DNA of 40,985 nt from Gammaproteobacteria bacterium (GTDB lineage: Bacteria; Pseudomonadota; Gammaproteobacteria; UBA6429; Thiohalophilaceae): contig JAPHTF010000035.1 in assembly GCA_026197095.1 (NCBI GenBank), positions 1 through 40,985 of the forward strand. The letters are read 5' to 3'. Every line of letters starts with the position of its first letter. Positions within the stretch are counted from its first letter, which is position 1. A program made the translations under genes and the position numbers. The notes under the pieces were generated by a model. That model had not been told where the DNA came from and ran no database searches. It was given only the letters and a program-made list of their open reading frames with translations. This document shows, in pieces, positions 1 through 8,625 of this stretch.

Positions 1-23
1 CGTAAATTGCGCGCTCTCTTACA

Positions 24-99
24 GGGGCTATAGCTCAGCTGGGAGAGCGCTACACTGGCAGTGTAGAGGTCGGCGGTTCGATCCCGCCTAGCTCCACCA
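24..99 (+). tRNA. tRNA-Ala (anticodon GGC)
   Basis: A complete cloverleaf can be folded. The acceptor stem GGGGCTA pairs with TAGCTCC, with one G-T pair, and CCA is encoded. The anticodon arm CTACA/TGTAG encloses CTGGCAG, giving anticodon GGC (alanine). The T-loop is TTCGATC. It is the first gene of a short tRNA cluster ending in tRNA-Glu at 353. Confidence 0.96.
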
Positions 100-148
100 A
101 ATACTGGGATTTAGATTATAATGAAGACCTGTATAAAGAATCGAGCAA

Positions 149-343
149 ATGCTTAAAGCAGGAAAACTTGCTGTTATAGCAGGAATTATGCTCATTGTTA
201 TTGGTATGGTGATTGGATTTACGCTTCTTTTTAAAGAAGAGGAAAATGCAATAATATGGCTTGGCACCATCATACCAGTGGGATTTATAGTATTGTTAAC
301 CGGTACGGTTACATCGCTTTTATCTCCCAATGACGACGACTAA
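149..343 (+). CDS. small two-helix membrane protein
   Basis: A 64-residue ORF starting at ATG 149 sits between the two tRNA genes. Residues 7-28 and 37-58 are strongly hydrophobic and are separated by a charged KEEEN turn. The protein ends in an acidic NDDD tail. I do not recognise the family. The two clean membrane segments and the fit into the 253-base gap between tRNAs support it as real, but the Shine-Dalgarno signal is weak, and transcription may simply come from the tRNA promoter. Function unknown. Confidence 0.55.
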   Translation: MLKAGKLAVIAGIMLIVIGMVIGFTLLFKEEENAIIWLGTIIPVGFIVLLTGTVTSLLSPNDDD

Positions 344-352
344 AAAGTTTTA

Positions 353-428
353 GTCCCCATCGTCTAGAGGCCTAGGACACCGCCCTTTCACGGCAGTAAC
401 AGGGGTTCGACTCCCCTTGGGGACGCCA
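353..428 (+). tRNA. tRNA-Glu (anticodon TTC); island insertion site
   Basis: The acceptor stem GTCCCCA pairs with TGGGGAC, followed by discriminator G and an encoded CCA. The anticodon loop CTTTCAC gives TTC (glutamate). The sequence closely resembles bacterial tRNA-Glu. The anticodon stem CCGCC/GGCAG carries one C-A mismatch (pair 28-42), where a G would be expected. The last 17 bases, including one base past CCA, recur at 14728-14744, marking this gene as the target of the downstream island. Confidence 0.95.
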
Positions 429-429
429 T
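413..429 (+). repeat. attL-like direct repeat (3' end of tRNA-Glu)
   Basis: CCCCTTGGGGACGCCAT here is identical to 14728-14744. The left copy completes an intact tRNA-Glu; the right copy is an isolated tRNA tail. This is the usual footprint of site-specific integration at a tRNA 3' end. The island between them is about 14.3 kb. Confidence 0.75.
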
Positions 430-431
430 CT

Positions 432-466
432 TAAACCCGGTTATCATCTGATAATCGGGTTTTTTT
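432..466 (+). terminator. rho-independent terminator after tRNA-Glu
   Basis: AACCCG pairs with CGGGTT, and the stem is extended by TTATCA/TGATAA. It is followed by a run of seven T. It lies just inside attL, so it belongs to the island and now ends tRNA transcription. Confidence 0.8.
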
Positions 467-477
467 ATGGATAAATT

Positions 478-720
478 TTATCCACCATAGGTTGCATCAT
501 CAAAGATCATTTGTGGATTACCCACCGTCAAGTTTTGACGATATTCGACAAGCAGTTGTCTTAGCTTCGATTTGCCTATACTGATTTGTGCAGGATTTTG
601 CTTGAGATTTTCGATTTCTATCTATTCATCAATTAAAATGTGTTCTTCCTATTGTGTCTCGAATTTTCCAAGTAGAGCACGCTTATGTTATGACTCGGAA
701 ATACAATTAATAATTTCATT
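478..720 (-). pseudogene. decayed coding sequence, family not recognised
   Basis: On the minus strand, one frame from 720 down to a TAA at 478-480 reads as protein-like sequence interrupted by three stops. The longest clean part contains LRQLLVEYRQNLTVGNP and ends IFDDATYGG. A neighbouring frame at about 779-721 continues the coding character (LENQLKIWTENK), suggesting a frameshift near 720. It may be the remnant of a mobilisation gene of the island, but I see no integrase or transposase signature. Confidence 0.4.
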
Positions 721-1236
721 TATTTTCGGTCCATATTTTTAATTGATTTTCTAAGGCTTTAAGTTGGTGGTTGAGTCCTCATACATTTACGATCGTATAC
801 AAGTAATGATCTACAAGGTGAAAAGAAGAGGGCGGATGAAACGGGTGTTAACGGAATCTCAAAAGGCGAAAATTGGCGAATAAATAAACAGTTTTGGGCT
901 TTTTTGCCATCAATTGTTAAAAAATGAGACATAAATGGCTTTTTTTGGTATAAAACTTAAAATTATGAAAGCAGGGACGCAATCAACATACTTCCTGCAC
1001 GCGCTTGCTTAACATCCCCCCCCAACGCAAGCATGACACTATTTACGAGTTATCCAGCATAAAAGGATTTATTGGGTTCTACGTACACTCTGAAAAATAT
1101 CACTATTTAAATAATTGTTATATGGATCTTTTATAGATTCCAGTGTGCTTATTCACCATAGATAAATCTAAAAAAAATATTATCAATATGATTGTTTAGT
1201 TGTGTGATGCGATTATTTATACAAGGCAGTATTAAA
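721..1236. other. non-coding stretch upstream of the head array
   Basis: No convincing gene is present. There is a short frame from ATG 836 (16 codons), an inverted repeat GCTTGC/GCAAGC at 1003-1032 enclosing a C8 tract (1016-1023), and AT-rich sequence before 1237 that could hold the promoter of the Rhs operon. No clear -35/-10 pair could be chosen. Confidence 0.5.
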
Positions 1237-1650
1237 ATGAAAAAATCAGTATTTGCGTTATTGTTTTTTCCTCCCTCAATCATAGTGGCTGATTGGCTTT
1301 TTATTGTAGGCTGTGGAGCAAGCGTACAACCTACTTGCATTGAGTCAATGAACACATGTCTGAGTGACACAACATATGTAATAACTTCGTCAGTACTTAC
1401 CTTACAGCCAGACAGAGTAACACCTGCTTTTGTAAATATTACCTATAACGCAACAACGGGTGATGGATTACACACTTGGTATAATCAAGGTGGGCAGTGT
1501 GGATGGGCAGGACCAGCTTGTACAGCTGATGCGCCTTATGACCCTAATACTGAAGCATGTTTTATACCAAGTCCTCAACTTAATCAGCATGCTAAAACAT
1601 TGGGTGCATCCCCATGTGATTTAATTAATTCTAGTGTCGGTAGAAATTAG
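1237..1650 (+). CDS. orphan Rhs head-like secreted protein 1
   Basis: A 137-residue protein. ATG 1237 is preferred over an in-frame start at 1192 because it begins an MKKS-type signal region followed by a hydrophobic stretch. The mature part is rich in Thr and Asn, with several Cys (CIES, CLSD, QCGWAGPACT). It ends with GASPCDLINSSVGRN, the first of four proteins here ending in the pattern G-x-(P)C-x(4-7)-VG-(N/G/D). That pattern matches the VGN that precedes PIHAGTGNKFQ in the Rhs protein at 3223. It is first in a same-strand run with short gaps leading into Rhs. Role unknown; inference is an alternative N-terminal cap for Rhs or a stand-alone secreted partner. Confidence 0.75.
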   Translation: MKKSVFALLFFPPSIIVADWLFIVGCGASVQPTCIESMNTCLSDTTYVITSSVLTLQPDRVTPAFVNITYNATTGDGLHTWYNQGGQCGWAGPACTADAPYDPNTEACFIPSPQLNQHAKTLGASPCDLINSSVGRN

Positions 1651-1680
1651 AATGAGCTTATTAGACATGGAAGACAACAA

Positions 1681-2151
1681 ATGGAGAAAATAAAATTATT
1701 TGCATTTTTTATTTTGATATATCTCAGTGTGCATTCTAATGTGTATGCAGAGCTATACACGGGTGCTGCATATTGGGGTAAGACAACGGCAAACTATGTG
1801 TATCCATCTCAACAAGGTTATGGCGATCCACCTTCTGTTCTTACTGCAGGTACAGCGGAAGGTGTTTTAGCAGAGTATCAAGATATATCACCTACTGGGG
1901 AAGTAGTCTATGCAAATGGCCCTTATTACCTTGCTGTATGCAGGCTTGCACTTGATAGTGATGGCAGTTGTAGTAGTTATATTGATTATCAATGGGCAAT
2001 TCAACGATCAATCGACTGTCCACCATTAACTACTCCCAGCTCTGATTATTATTCATGTGTTGAAACTGTACCCAATAATCCTCCTGTTACTCCCGTAGTA
2101 AAAATGCATGGTGAGGACTGTGGTTCAATTGTCAGTGTGGGTGGTAATTAA
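1681..2151 (+). CDS. orphan Rhs head-like secreted protein 2
   Basis: A 156-residue protein with a clear Sec signal peptide (KIKLF core, cleavage near VYA-ELYT, about residue 24). A GGAAGA box lies upstream of ATG. The mature domain contains YTGAAYWGK, WAIQRSIDCPP and SSDYYSCVE, all shared in order with protein 3, so the two are tandem paralogues. A Pro-rich linker (NNPPVTP) leads to KMHGEDCGSIVSVGGN, then stop. The end corresponds to the residue just before the conserved PI..GTGNKFQ of Rhs. Likely secreted to the periplasm or surface; no enzymatic motif seen. Confidence 0.8.
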   Translation: MEKIKLFAFFILIYLSVHSNVYAELYTGAAYWGKTTANYVYPSQQGYGDPPSVLTAGTAEGVLAEYQDISPTGEVVYANGPYYLAVCRLALDSDGSCSSYIDYQWAIQRSIDCPPLTTPSSDYYSCVETVPNNPPVTPVVKMHGEDCGSIVSVGGN

Positions 2152-2228
2152 AATGAAAAACTTAACCTCATTAAATAGTATGCGGATCGCTAGTTGTGTT
2201 ATTCGCAATTAATACCAGGCTTTTAGAA

Positions 2229-2702
2229 ATGAAACGATTAACCACAATAATTTTTTTGACATTTATGTATACAGGATTGTTTTCTAATTCTTATGCAAAC
2301 CTGCCTGTTGAATATACTGGAGTAGCTTATTGGGGAAAAAGCCCATTTTCCTCACAACCTCCTTCACTTTATGATATTCCTGTACCTACAGTTTTGAAAG
2401 AGGGAGTGCTTGAAGATGTGTTGGGGCAGTATTTAACACAAAATAACTCAATTCACTTTTGGAATGGTATTCCACAAGTTGCTTATTGTATTAAATACAG
2501 AATACCTGATGCAGATGGAAATATTTCTTGCCAGTATTATGAATATCATTGGGCAATACGACGCAGCATTTTTTGTTACGAACCGAATGTTCCTAGTTTT
2601 GATTACCGTTCTTGTATTGCACCTCCAGCACCAATAATTCCCCCTATAGCAAAAATGAACGGTGATCCATGTGATTCAACTTCGTCAGTAGGTAATAATT
2701 AA
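2229..2702 (+). CDS. orphan Rhs head-like secreted protein 3
   Basis: A 157-residue protein read from ATG 2229, where a signal peptide begins (MKRLTTIIFL, cleavage near SYA-NLPV). An upstream in-frame start at 2196 would bury this signal. The domain is paralogous to protein 2: YTGVAYWGK, YHWAIRRSIFC, PSFDYRSC, then a Pro-rich linker. It ends KMNGDPCDSTSSVGNN. The nucleotides GTAGGTAAT match Rhs GTCGGTAAT and then diverge into AATTAAGTGAG. The same AATTA(A/G) junction follows proteins 1 and 2. Confidence 0.8.
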   Translation: MKRLTTIIFLTFMYTGLFSNSYANLPVEYTGVAYWGKSPFSSQPPSLYDIPVPTVLKEGVLEDVLGQYLTQNNSIHFWNGIPQVAYCIKYRIPDADGNISCQYYEYHWAIRRSIFCYEPNVPSFDYRSCIAPPAPIIPPIAKMNGDPCDSTSSVGNN

Positions 2703-2764
2703 GTGAGCTTTTCAATAACAGTCAAGCCCGTTGCTACGATAATTAACTTTGGTTATTTATAAAA

Positions 2765-3211
2765 ATGAAAATGATAAAAATAATTTTACTCTCTGTTGTC
2801 TTATCTGGCTTTGTATCTCAGGCTGTCACAGCATCAGAAACCACATACTACTTTGGGGTAAATGAGCAACATGATACAAATTTATATTTGGATGGGCAGT
2901 CAGCATGTAACGAGTTTCAAGCTTGGTATAAAGGCAATCACCCTAATAATTGTGGTTATTCTTCGCCTGTATATGAACCTGTTTATGGTGGCTGCACGTG
3001 GCACTATAATCTCGCTTGCTCAAGCACAGTAATGTATGAGGGTGTAAATATTTATCGCAAGACATGTGTTGATCCGCAAGTACCAAAATTAGTCTACACG
3101 ACTTACGCTCATTGGACTTGTTCCGAACCACCAGAGCCAGAGATTCCACCACCAGAACCCAAGTCATTCGGCGAACCTCCTTGTGATGTGAATGCACAAG
3201 TTGGTGATTGA
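2765..3211 (+). CDS. orphan Rhs head-like secreted protein 4
   Basis: A 148-residue protein with a typical signal peptide (KMIKIILLSVVL, cleavage near VTA-SETT, about residue 24). The mature part differs from proteins 2 and 3 and has seven cysteines before the tail. It then has a Pro/Glu linker (EPPEPEIPPPEPKS) and the shared tail GEPPCDVNAQVGD, then stop. The Rhs start codon follows within 12 bases (or overlaps, if TTG 3208 is used), so translation is probably coupled. Same family logic as proteins 1-3; function unknown. Confidence 0.78.
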   Translation: MKMIKIILLSVVLSGFVSQAVTASETTYYFGVNEQHDTNLYLDGQSACNEFQAWYKGNHPNNCGYSSPVYEPVYGGCTWHYNLACSSTVMYEGVNIYRKTCVDPQVPKLVYTTYAHWTCSEPPEPEIPPPEPKSFGEPPCDVNAQVGD

Positions 3212-3222
3212 AATTAATTAGA

Positions 3223-6200
3223 ATGAAAAAAATTAATAATGTATTAAGTGACAACTTTAATAATTCATATAAAAAAACGGTATTGAGCATGAAAAATATA
3301 AAATGGATGTATTCAACAATAATGTCAGTAATGATTTTAGTATTAATTGCTGTAACGGTAACTGCACAAGGGAATGTGATAAAACTTTCACCTTTTGTCG
3401 GTAATCCTATACATGCTGGAACGGGTAATAAGTTTCAAGTGGTAAAAGATTATTCGGGTACAACGTCTGGTACATCATTTACTCGGTACTATAATAGCCT
3501 TGATGATAAGGATATTGGTCTGGGAGTTGGCTGGCGACATACCTATTCAAAGTCACTTGACTTGAGTTCCACAACATCAATTTTGGCGACACGTTCTGAT
3601 GGTAAGGTATACACATTTACTCAGGATGCTTCAGGTAACTGGATTACTGATCCCGATACACCGGTAACATTAACGCAAACCGCAACAGGGTGGATGTATC
3701 AGCAAGGTGACAACGGTGAAAGTTATAATACACAAGGTCAGCTTGTATCGATTTCTGATAACAATGGGTTAAAAATCACTTTAACTTATGATGTTGATAA
3801 ATTACTGAACGTCACCGATCGTTTTTTACGTGAAACCTCATTTTCATATAATGCTGACAATAAGATCGAAACAGTCAATTTTACTGGAAATGAATCTGTT
3901 ACATATACATATGATGCAAATTCAAATCTCGTCAAAGCACTTTATAATGATGGCACGAGCAAACAATACCTTTATGAAGACACACGCTTCCCGAATGCGT
4001 TGACCGGCCGTGTTGATGAGAACAATAATCAAATTTCTAATTATGAATATGATGCTGAAGGGCGAGGTGTTCTGACAGAGAAAACAGGTGGAATAAATCG
4101 TTATACCTTAGTCTATAATGCCGATGGTACAACAACGGTTACCGATCCTTCTGGTGCTGCTCGTATATATCATTTTGAAACACTCCATGGTGTTACTAAG
4201 GTTGTAAGCATTGAGGGTGGGCCTTGTACAAGTTGCAGTGCTGATACTACGGCAGCTACTTATGATGCGAATGGATTTATTGCCAGCAAGACGGACTATA
4301 ATGGTAATGTTACATCTTATACTAATAATACTGCCGGATTACAAACTAGCCGTACTGAAGCCGTTGGTACACCACAAGAACGTACTATTTCAACAACCTG
4401 GAATACGACAACACGTCGTCCTTTAAAAATCACCGAGCCGGGTAAAATAACGGATTTTTCCTATGATACAAACGGTAATTTAGTACAGCGTACTGAAACT
4501 GATACGACAAACAGTAAGACTCACACGGTTAATTACACTTACAATAATTTAGGTCAGATTCTTACCGTTAATCAGGCCCGAACTGATGTCAATGACACCA
4601 CACTCTTTACTTATGATAGCCAAGGAAACCTTACTCAAGTCAATAATGCATTAGGCCATATTTATAAAATTACTTCGTATGATGCGGCAGGTCGCCCTTT
4701 AATTGTTGTTGATGCGAATGGGTTAACCACTACATTAAGTTATGATAGCCGTGGCCGATTAAAGTCACGCACATCAGGTAGTGAGACGACTGTTCTTGAA
4801 TATGATATAGCGGGTAACTTAAAAACCATTACGCTACCTAATACCAGTTCATTAACTTATGGGTACGACCTGGCGCAACGTTTGATTTCTGTCAATGATC
4901 ATCTGGGAAACACGATTATGTATACCCTTGATGCTGCAGGGAACAGAATAAAAGAAGACATTAAAGATGCGAGTGGTGTACTTACACGTACTCGTCAACA
5001 AACATATAACAGTTTAAATCAACTTGTAAGTATGGTTGGTGCGCAAAGCCAACAAACAAGCTTTGGCTATGATGGCAATGGTAATCGGATTAGTGTTACG
5101 GATGCAGCAACTAAAACTACGCAGTATGCATTTGATGCTTTAAATCGTGTTATTAGCGCAACCGATCCATTAGCAGGCAACTCTACCTATGGGTATGATG
5201 CTCAAGGCAATTTAACTTCTGTAAAAGATGCTAACGGTTCTACCACCTCATATACCTATGATGGGTTTGGCAATCGCACCAGTCAAATGAGTCAGGATAC
5301 TGGGACAACCACGTACGCGTATGATGAAGCGGGTAATGTACTTTCCGTCACCGATGCAAAAACTCAATTAACGACTTATCAATACGATGCGCTAAATCGT
5401 CTAACACAATCAACGTATGCTGATGGTACGACAGTTGTGTACAGCTACGATCAAGGCGTTAGCCAATTAGGTCGCTTAACCTCAGTTACGACAAATAGTC
5501 CAACTAATGGAGTCAGTAGCTTAGCGTATAGCTATGACTTGTTTGGACGAATGATAAGTAAAACTCAAGATGCGAATAATGTAAGTTTAACGACTACTTA
5601 TACCTATGATGCGCAAGGTCAACTCAGCAGCATGACATATCCATCAGGAAGTGTGGTGAGCTATAGTTATTTGAATGGCCAACTTAGTACAGTAAGTGTG
5701 AATGGCCAAACTGTACTCAATAATATCATCTACGAAGTTTTCGGAACTGTGAAAGGCTGGTCCTGGGGTAATGGTCGTGTTCATAGCCGTGGTTATGATT
5801 TAGATGGTCAGTTAATTTCACAATCACTGGCAAATGACACTCGTTTACTTGGCTACGACGTGAAAGGGAATATCACGAGTATTACTGATGCAACGGTGAA
5901 TCAACTCTTTGGCTATGATGAACTCAATCGTTTAGCAGCTGCGAATGATGCCAATATAACAACCGGCTTTAATCAAACTTTTAGCTATGATGCCAACGGT
6001 AACCGTTTATCAATAACGGATACTGCTGCAACAGACACATATGCTTACGATGCAACAAATACGAATCGTTTAACGTCAATTTCGGGAACCACCGCTAAAA
6101 ATTACCAATATGATGCTAATGGCAACATCATTCATGATGGGCTTCATGCCTATGACTACGATGCAACTAATCGCTTAATTGCTGTTGATGCTACACAAGC

Positions 6201-8289
6201 GCTTTACCAGCACAATGCGTTAGGCCAACGGATTAAAAAAGATGCGTCAGGTAAAATCACGCTATATGTTTATGACGAACAAGGGCAATTAATTGCAGAA
6301 GCGGATAATACGGGTTTTGTCACAAAAGAATATCTTTACCTTGGAACTCAACCTGTTGCTGTGCGTAATCTAAAACAGGTTACTACCCAGGTGGATAAGG
6401 TCATCGATAATACCGATGCCGGTGTCCTGCTAATTGGTAACTGGAAAAGCTCAACATCGGTAGCAGGTTTTGAAGGTGTTAATTATTCCGCTATTGCACC
6501 AAACGGACTACCTGCTTCAAGCACAATTTTTGATAATGGTTCCGCAGGATTTGGTACAACAGGTACGTGGAAAGCTTCTACATCAGTAGCAGGTTTTGAA
6601 GGTATTAACTATCAACATCATTATGCGAATGGTGCATCGCCAGATAGTATCATCATAGATAATTCTTCTGGCAGTGCAGTAGGGACATGGCCTGTTTCAA
6701 CATCTGTCCCAGGTTATGAAGCAACGAACTATCAACATCACAGTGCAGGTACAGGATTAAACACCTTTAGCTGGCCAGACGGAGTATCGAATACCGGTGA
6801 CTATAATGTTTATGCGAAGTGGACAGCGAACACAAACCGTGCCAGTAATGCCACGTATATGGTGATACATACTGCAGGTCATACACCCGTTACGGTAAAT
6901 CAACAAACACAAGGTGGAGAATGGGTATTGCTTGGTCAGTTTGCATTAGATGTAAATAGCCAGGTTACGCTCAGTGATAACGCCAATGGCTACGTGATTG
7001 CCGATAGTATTATGATTGAACCCGTTGGCGCAGAGCCAAATACGGCACGCTGGTCAATCGCACCAACAACAGCAGGTAATCACACGGTATATGCTAAATG
7101 GACGGCGCACAGTAATCGTGCAAGTAATGCAACATATACCGTTCATCATGTGGGCGGCACAACCTCCGTTGTTCAAAACCAGCAAACCAATGGTAGTCAA
7201 TGGGTGGCTCTCGGTGATTTTGAGCTTGACGCCAACAGTGCTGTGACATTAACCGACCAGGCAGATGGGTATGTTATTGCCGATGCGGTTGCAATTAACC
7301 CCGTGGGTGCCGCGCCTAACCAGGCAATCTGGCAGTTGAATGTTAATCCATCAAGCTACGACGTGTATGCTAAATGGACCGCACATGCCAATCGTGCAAG
7401 TAACGCCGCATTTAGCGTCAGTCATGTTGATGGCAATACGCCATTTACCATTAATCAACAAGCCAATGGCAGTCAATGGAATCTGATAGGTAACTTTAAC
7501 CTCGACTCAAGCAGTACAGTCAATCTTACTGATATTGCAGACGGCTATGTTATTGCTGATGCATTACGTGTCGTCGGGCAATACACGACCACAGAAGAAA
7601 CACTTCATTATGTTCATACTGATCATTTAGGTACGCCTAGAGTGATTACTGATAATAACAATACAGTGATCTGGTCCTGGTATAGTGATGCGTTTGGTAA
7701 GTCAGCGGCGAATGACGATCCTGACAATGATGGTATCAAGTTCACATTTAACTTACGTTTCGCGGGACAGTACTATGATGCCGAGACGGGTTTACACTAC
7801 AATTACTTTAGGGACTACGATCCATCAACCGGTCGTTACATGCAGTCTGACCCTATTGGTTTAAATGGTGGGTTGAATACGTATGGGTATGTTGATGGAA
7901 ATCCACTAAGTTTTGTAGATCCATATGGATTACTTACTGCAACTTTAACAGGTGGTGCAGAATCTACTCCTGGTAAAGGATTTGGTGTGTCAACAGGTTA
8001 TTATTTTGATGCGGATAACTTTAAATTTGGTGGTGTCGGAACCTCATCTGAAACTACAGGGTTTCTTGTAGACCTTGGTTTTTCGTTAGATTTTTATAAA
8101 GGCGAATCATCATGTCTCACAAAAGAAACATACACTAAAAAAATCTGTATAGCTGTCGTTTGCATAAACTGGCATACAGATAGTAACAATGATTTCTATG
8201 GGCTAGGATTCGGACTTTTCGCTGGGACTGAGACTGGTTTAGGTGGTGGTTTCTCTCATCATAAAAATGAAACTGAATTAGACCGATAA
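3223..8289 (+). CDS. full-length Rhs/YD-repeat polymorphic toxin
   Basis: About 1688 residues from ATG 3223. TTG 3208 and ATG 3289 are in-frame alternatives, and 3289 would place the hydrophobic signal (MSVMILVLIAVTVTA) nearest the N-terminus. Domains, numbered from TTG 3208: signal segment ~33-53; junction FVGNPIHAGTGNKFQ ~61-76; YD repeats ~80-1050 (many GYDxxG, YDANGN, YDALNR); golvesin-like beta repeats ~1058-1462; Rhs core with HTDHLGTPR at ~1472, TGRYMQSDPIGL, NTYGYVDGNPL, and DPYG at 1571-1574; variable tip ~1576-1693. The tip is Gly-rich (GVGTSSETTG, GFGLFAGTETG) with a short Cys-containing segment, and no nuclease motif is seen. The signal segment and lack of PAAR/VgrG suggest Sec-type rather than T6SS export. 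It is followed by a candidate immunity gene. The family is established; the toxin activity of this tip is not known. Confidence 0.9.
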   Translation: MKKINNVLSDNFNNSYKKTVLSMKNIKWMYSTIMSVMILVLIAVTVTAQGNVIKLSPFVGNPIHAGTGNKFQVVKDYSGTTSGTSFTRYYNSLDDKDIGLGVGWRHTYSKSLDLSSTTSILATRSDGKVYTFTQDASGNWITDPDTPVTLTQTATGWMYQQGDNGESYNTQGQLVSISDNNGLKITLTYDVDKLLNVTDRFLRETSFSYNADNKIETVNFTGNESVTYTYDANSNLVKALYNDGTSKQYLYEDTRFPNALTGRVDENNNQISNYEYDAEGRGVLTEKTGGINRYTLVYNADGTTTVTDPSGAARIYHFETLHGVTKVVSIEGGPCTSCSADTTAATYDANGFIASKTDYNGNVTSYTNNTAGLQTSRTEAVGTPQERTISTTWNTTTRRPLKITEPGKITDFSYDTNGNLVQRTETDTTNSKTHTVNYTYNNLGQILTVNQARTDVNDTTLFTYDSQGNLTQVNNALGHIYKITSYDAAGRPLIVVDANGLTTTLSYDSRGRLKSRTSGSETTVLEYDIAGNLKTITLPNTSSLTYGYDLAQRLISVNDHLGNTIMYTLDAAGNRIKEDIKDASGVLTRTRQQTYNSLNQLVSMVGAQSQQTSFGYDGNGNRISVTDAATKTTQYAFDALNRVISATDPLAGNSTYGYDAQGNLTSVKDANGSTTSYTYDGFGNRTSQMSQDTGTTTYAYDEAGNVLSVTDAKTQLTTYQYDALNRLTQSTYADGTTVVYSYDQGVSQLGRLTSVTTNSPTNGVSSLAYSYDLFGRMISKTQDANNVSLTTTYTYDAQGQLSSMTYPSGSVVSYSYLNGQLSTVSVNGQTVLNNIIYEVFGTVKGWSWGNGRVHSRGYDLDGQLISQSLANDTRLLGYDVKGNITSITDATVNQLFGYDELNRLAAANDANITTGFNQTFSYDANGNRLSITDTAATDTYAYDATNTNRLTSISGTTAKNYQYDANGNIIHDGLHAYDYDATNRLIAVDATQALYQHNALGQRIKKDASGKITLYVYDEQGQLIAEADNTGFVTKEYLYLGTQPVAVRNLKQVTTQVDKVIDNTDAGVLLIGNWKSSTSVAGFEGVNYSAIAPNGLPASSTIFDNGSAGFGTTGTWKASTSVAGFEGINYQHHYANGASPDSIIIDNSSGSAVGTWPVSTSVPGYEATNYQHHSAGTGLNTFSWPDGVSNTGDYNVYAKWTANTNRASNATYMVIHTAGHTPVTVNQQTQGGEWVLLGQFALDVNSQVTLSDNANGYVIADSIMIEPVGAEPNTARWSIAPTTAGNHTVYAKWTAHSNRASNATYTVHHVGGTTSVVQNQQTNGSQWVALGDFELDANSAVTLTDQADGYVIADAVAINPVGAAPNQAIWQLNVNPSSYDVYAKWTAHANRASNAAFSVSHVDGNTPFTINQQANGSQWNLIGNFNLDSSSTVNLTDIADGYVIADALRVVGQYTTTEETLHYVHTDHLGTPRVITDNNNTVIWSWYSDAFGKSAANDDPDNDGIKFTFNLRFAGQYYDAETGLHYNYFRDYDPSTGRYMQSDPIGLNGGLNTYGYVDGNPLSFVDPYGLLTATLTGGAESTPGKGFGVSTGYYFDADNFKFGGVGTSSETTGFLVDLGFSLDFYKGESSCLTKETYTKKICIAVVCINWHTDSNNDFYGLGFGLFAGTETGLGGGFSHHKNETELDR
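6379..7590 (+). repeat. golvesin-like repeat insert inside Rhs
   Basis: Inside the Rhs gene, about 1.2 kb encodes three copies of a W-x(2)-STSVxGxE-x-xNY unit (near 6450, 6570 and 6690). Three copies follow of a longer unit containing YAKWTAHSNRASNA, NQQ-x-NGSQW and DGYVIADA (near 6805, 7087 and 7360). These resemble golvesin/xanthan-lyase-like carbohydrate- or matrix-associated beta domains. They sit between the YD shell and the Rhs core. Confidence 0.75.
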
Positions 8290-8313
8290 ATGTAAAATAT
8301 TATAGGAAATAAT

Positions 8314-8610
8314 ATGACTGAATCTACTGTATATAAAAATATAATCAAACGTAGAAACTATTGGCTATTGTTTGTATTAATTATACCAATATTATTAATT
8401 CTTCTATCTGCATATGTTCATGAAGATAAATTATTTATAATCATTGGGCTATATGTGGTTATATCTGTAGTTTGGACATTATTCCTCTATTATTCATCAT
8501 CATGTCCTAAGTGTAACGGACTATTTTTTGGTCCTATGAAGAATATATATGTAATACATAAATTCTTTATGAATAACAAATGTAATAATTGTGGCTATAA
8601 GTCTAAATAA
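8314..8610 (+). CDS. candidate immunity protein 1 (membrane, zinc ribbon)
   Basis: A 98-residue protein starting 24 bases after the Rhs stop, with a GGA-containing leader (ATAGGAAATAATATG). Two membrane segments lie at ~19-33 and ~41-60. A C-terminal zinc ribbon has CPKCN and CNNCG, four cysteines in two CxxC pairs. Its position directly behind the fused toxin tip and in front of a terminator makes it the presumed immunity gene for tip 1. A membrane-located immunity protein would fit a toxin acting at the inner membrane. The function is inferred from context only. Confidence 0.7.
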   Translation: MTESTVYKNIIKRRNYWLLFVLIIPILLILLSAYVHEDKLFIIIGLYVVISVVWTLFLYYSSSCPKCNGLFFGPMKNIYVIHKFFMNNKCNNCGYKSK

Positions 8611-8625
8611 AGTAAATTGCGCTAG

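Noticed and set aside
1003-1032. Inverted repeat with C8 tract as a terminator
   Set aside because: The loop is 18 bases and no T-run follows.
4211-4426. Second + frame ORF inside Rhs
   Set aside because: It is a shadow of the repetitive Rhs coding sequence, with no independent ribosome site or protein-like composition.
3208-8289. Type VI secretion cargo (PAAR-Rhs)
   Set aside because: There is no PAAR domain, no VgrG or chaperone gene nearby, and the N-terminus is a Sec-type hydrophobic signal.
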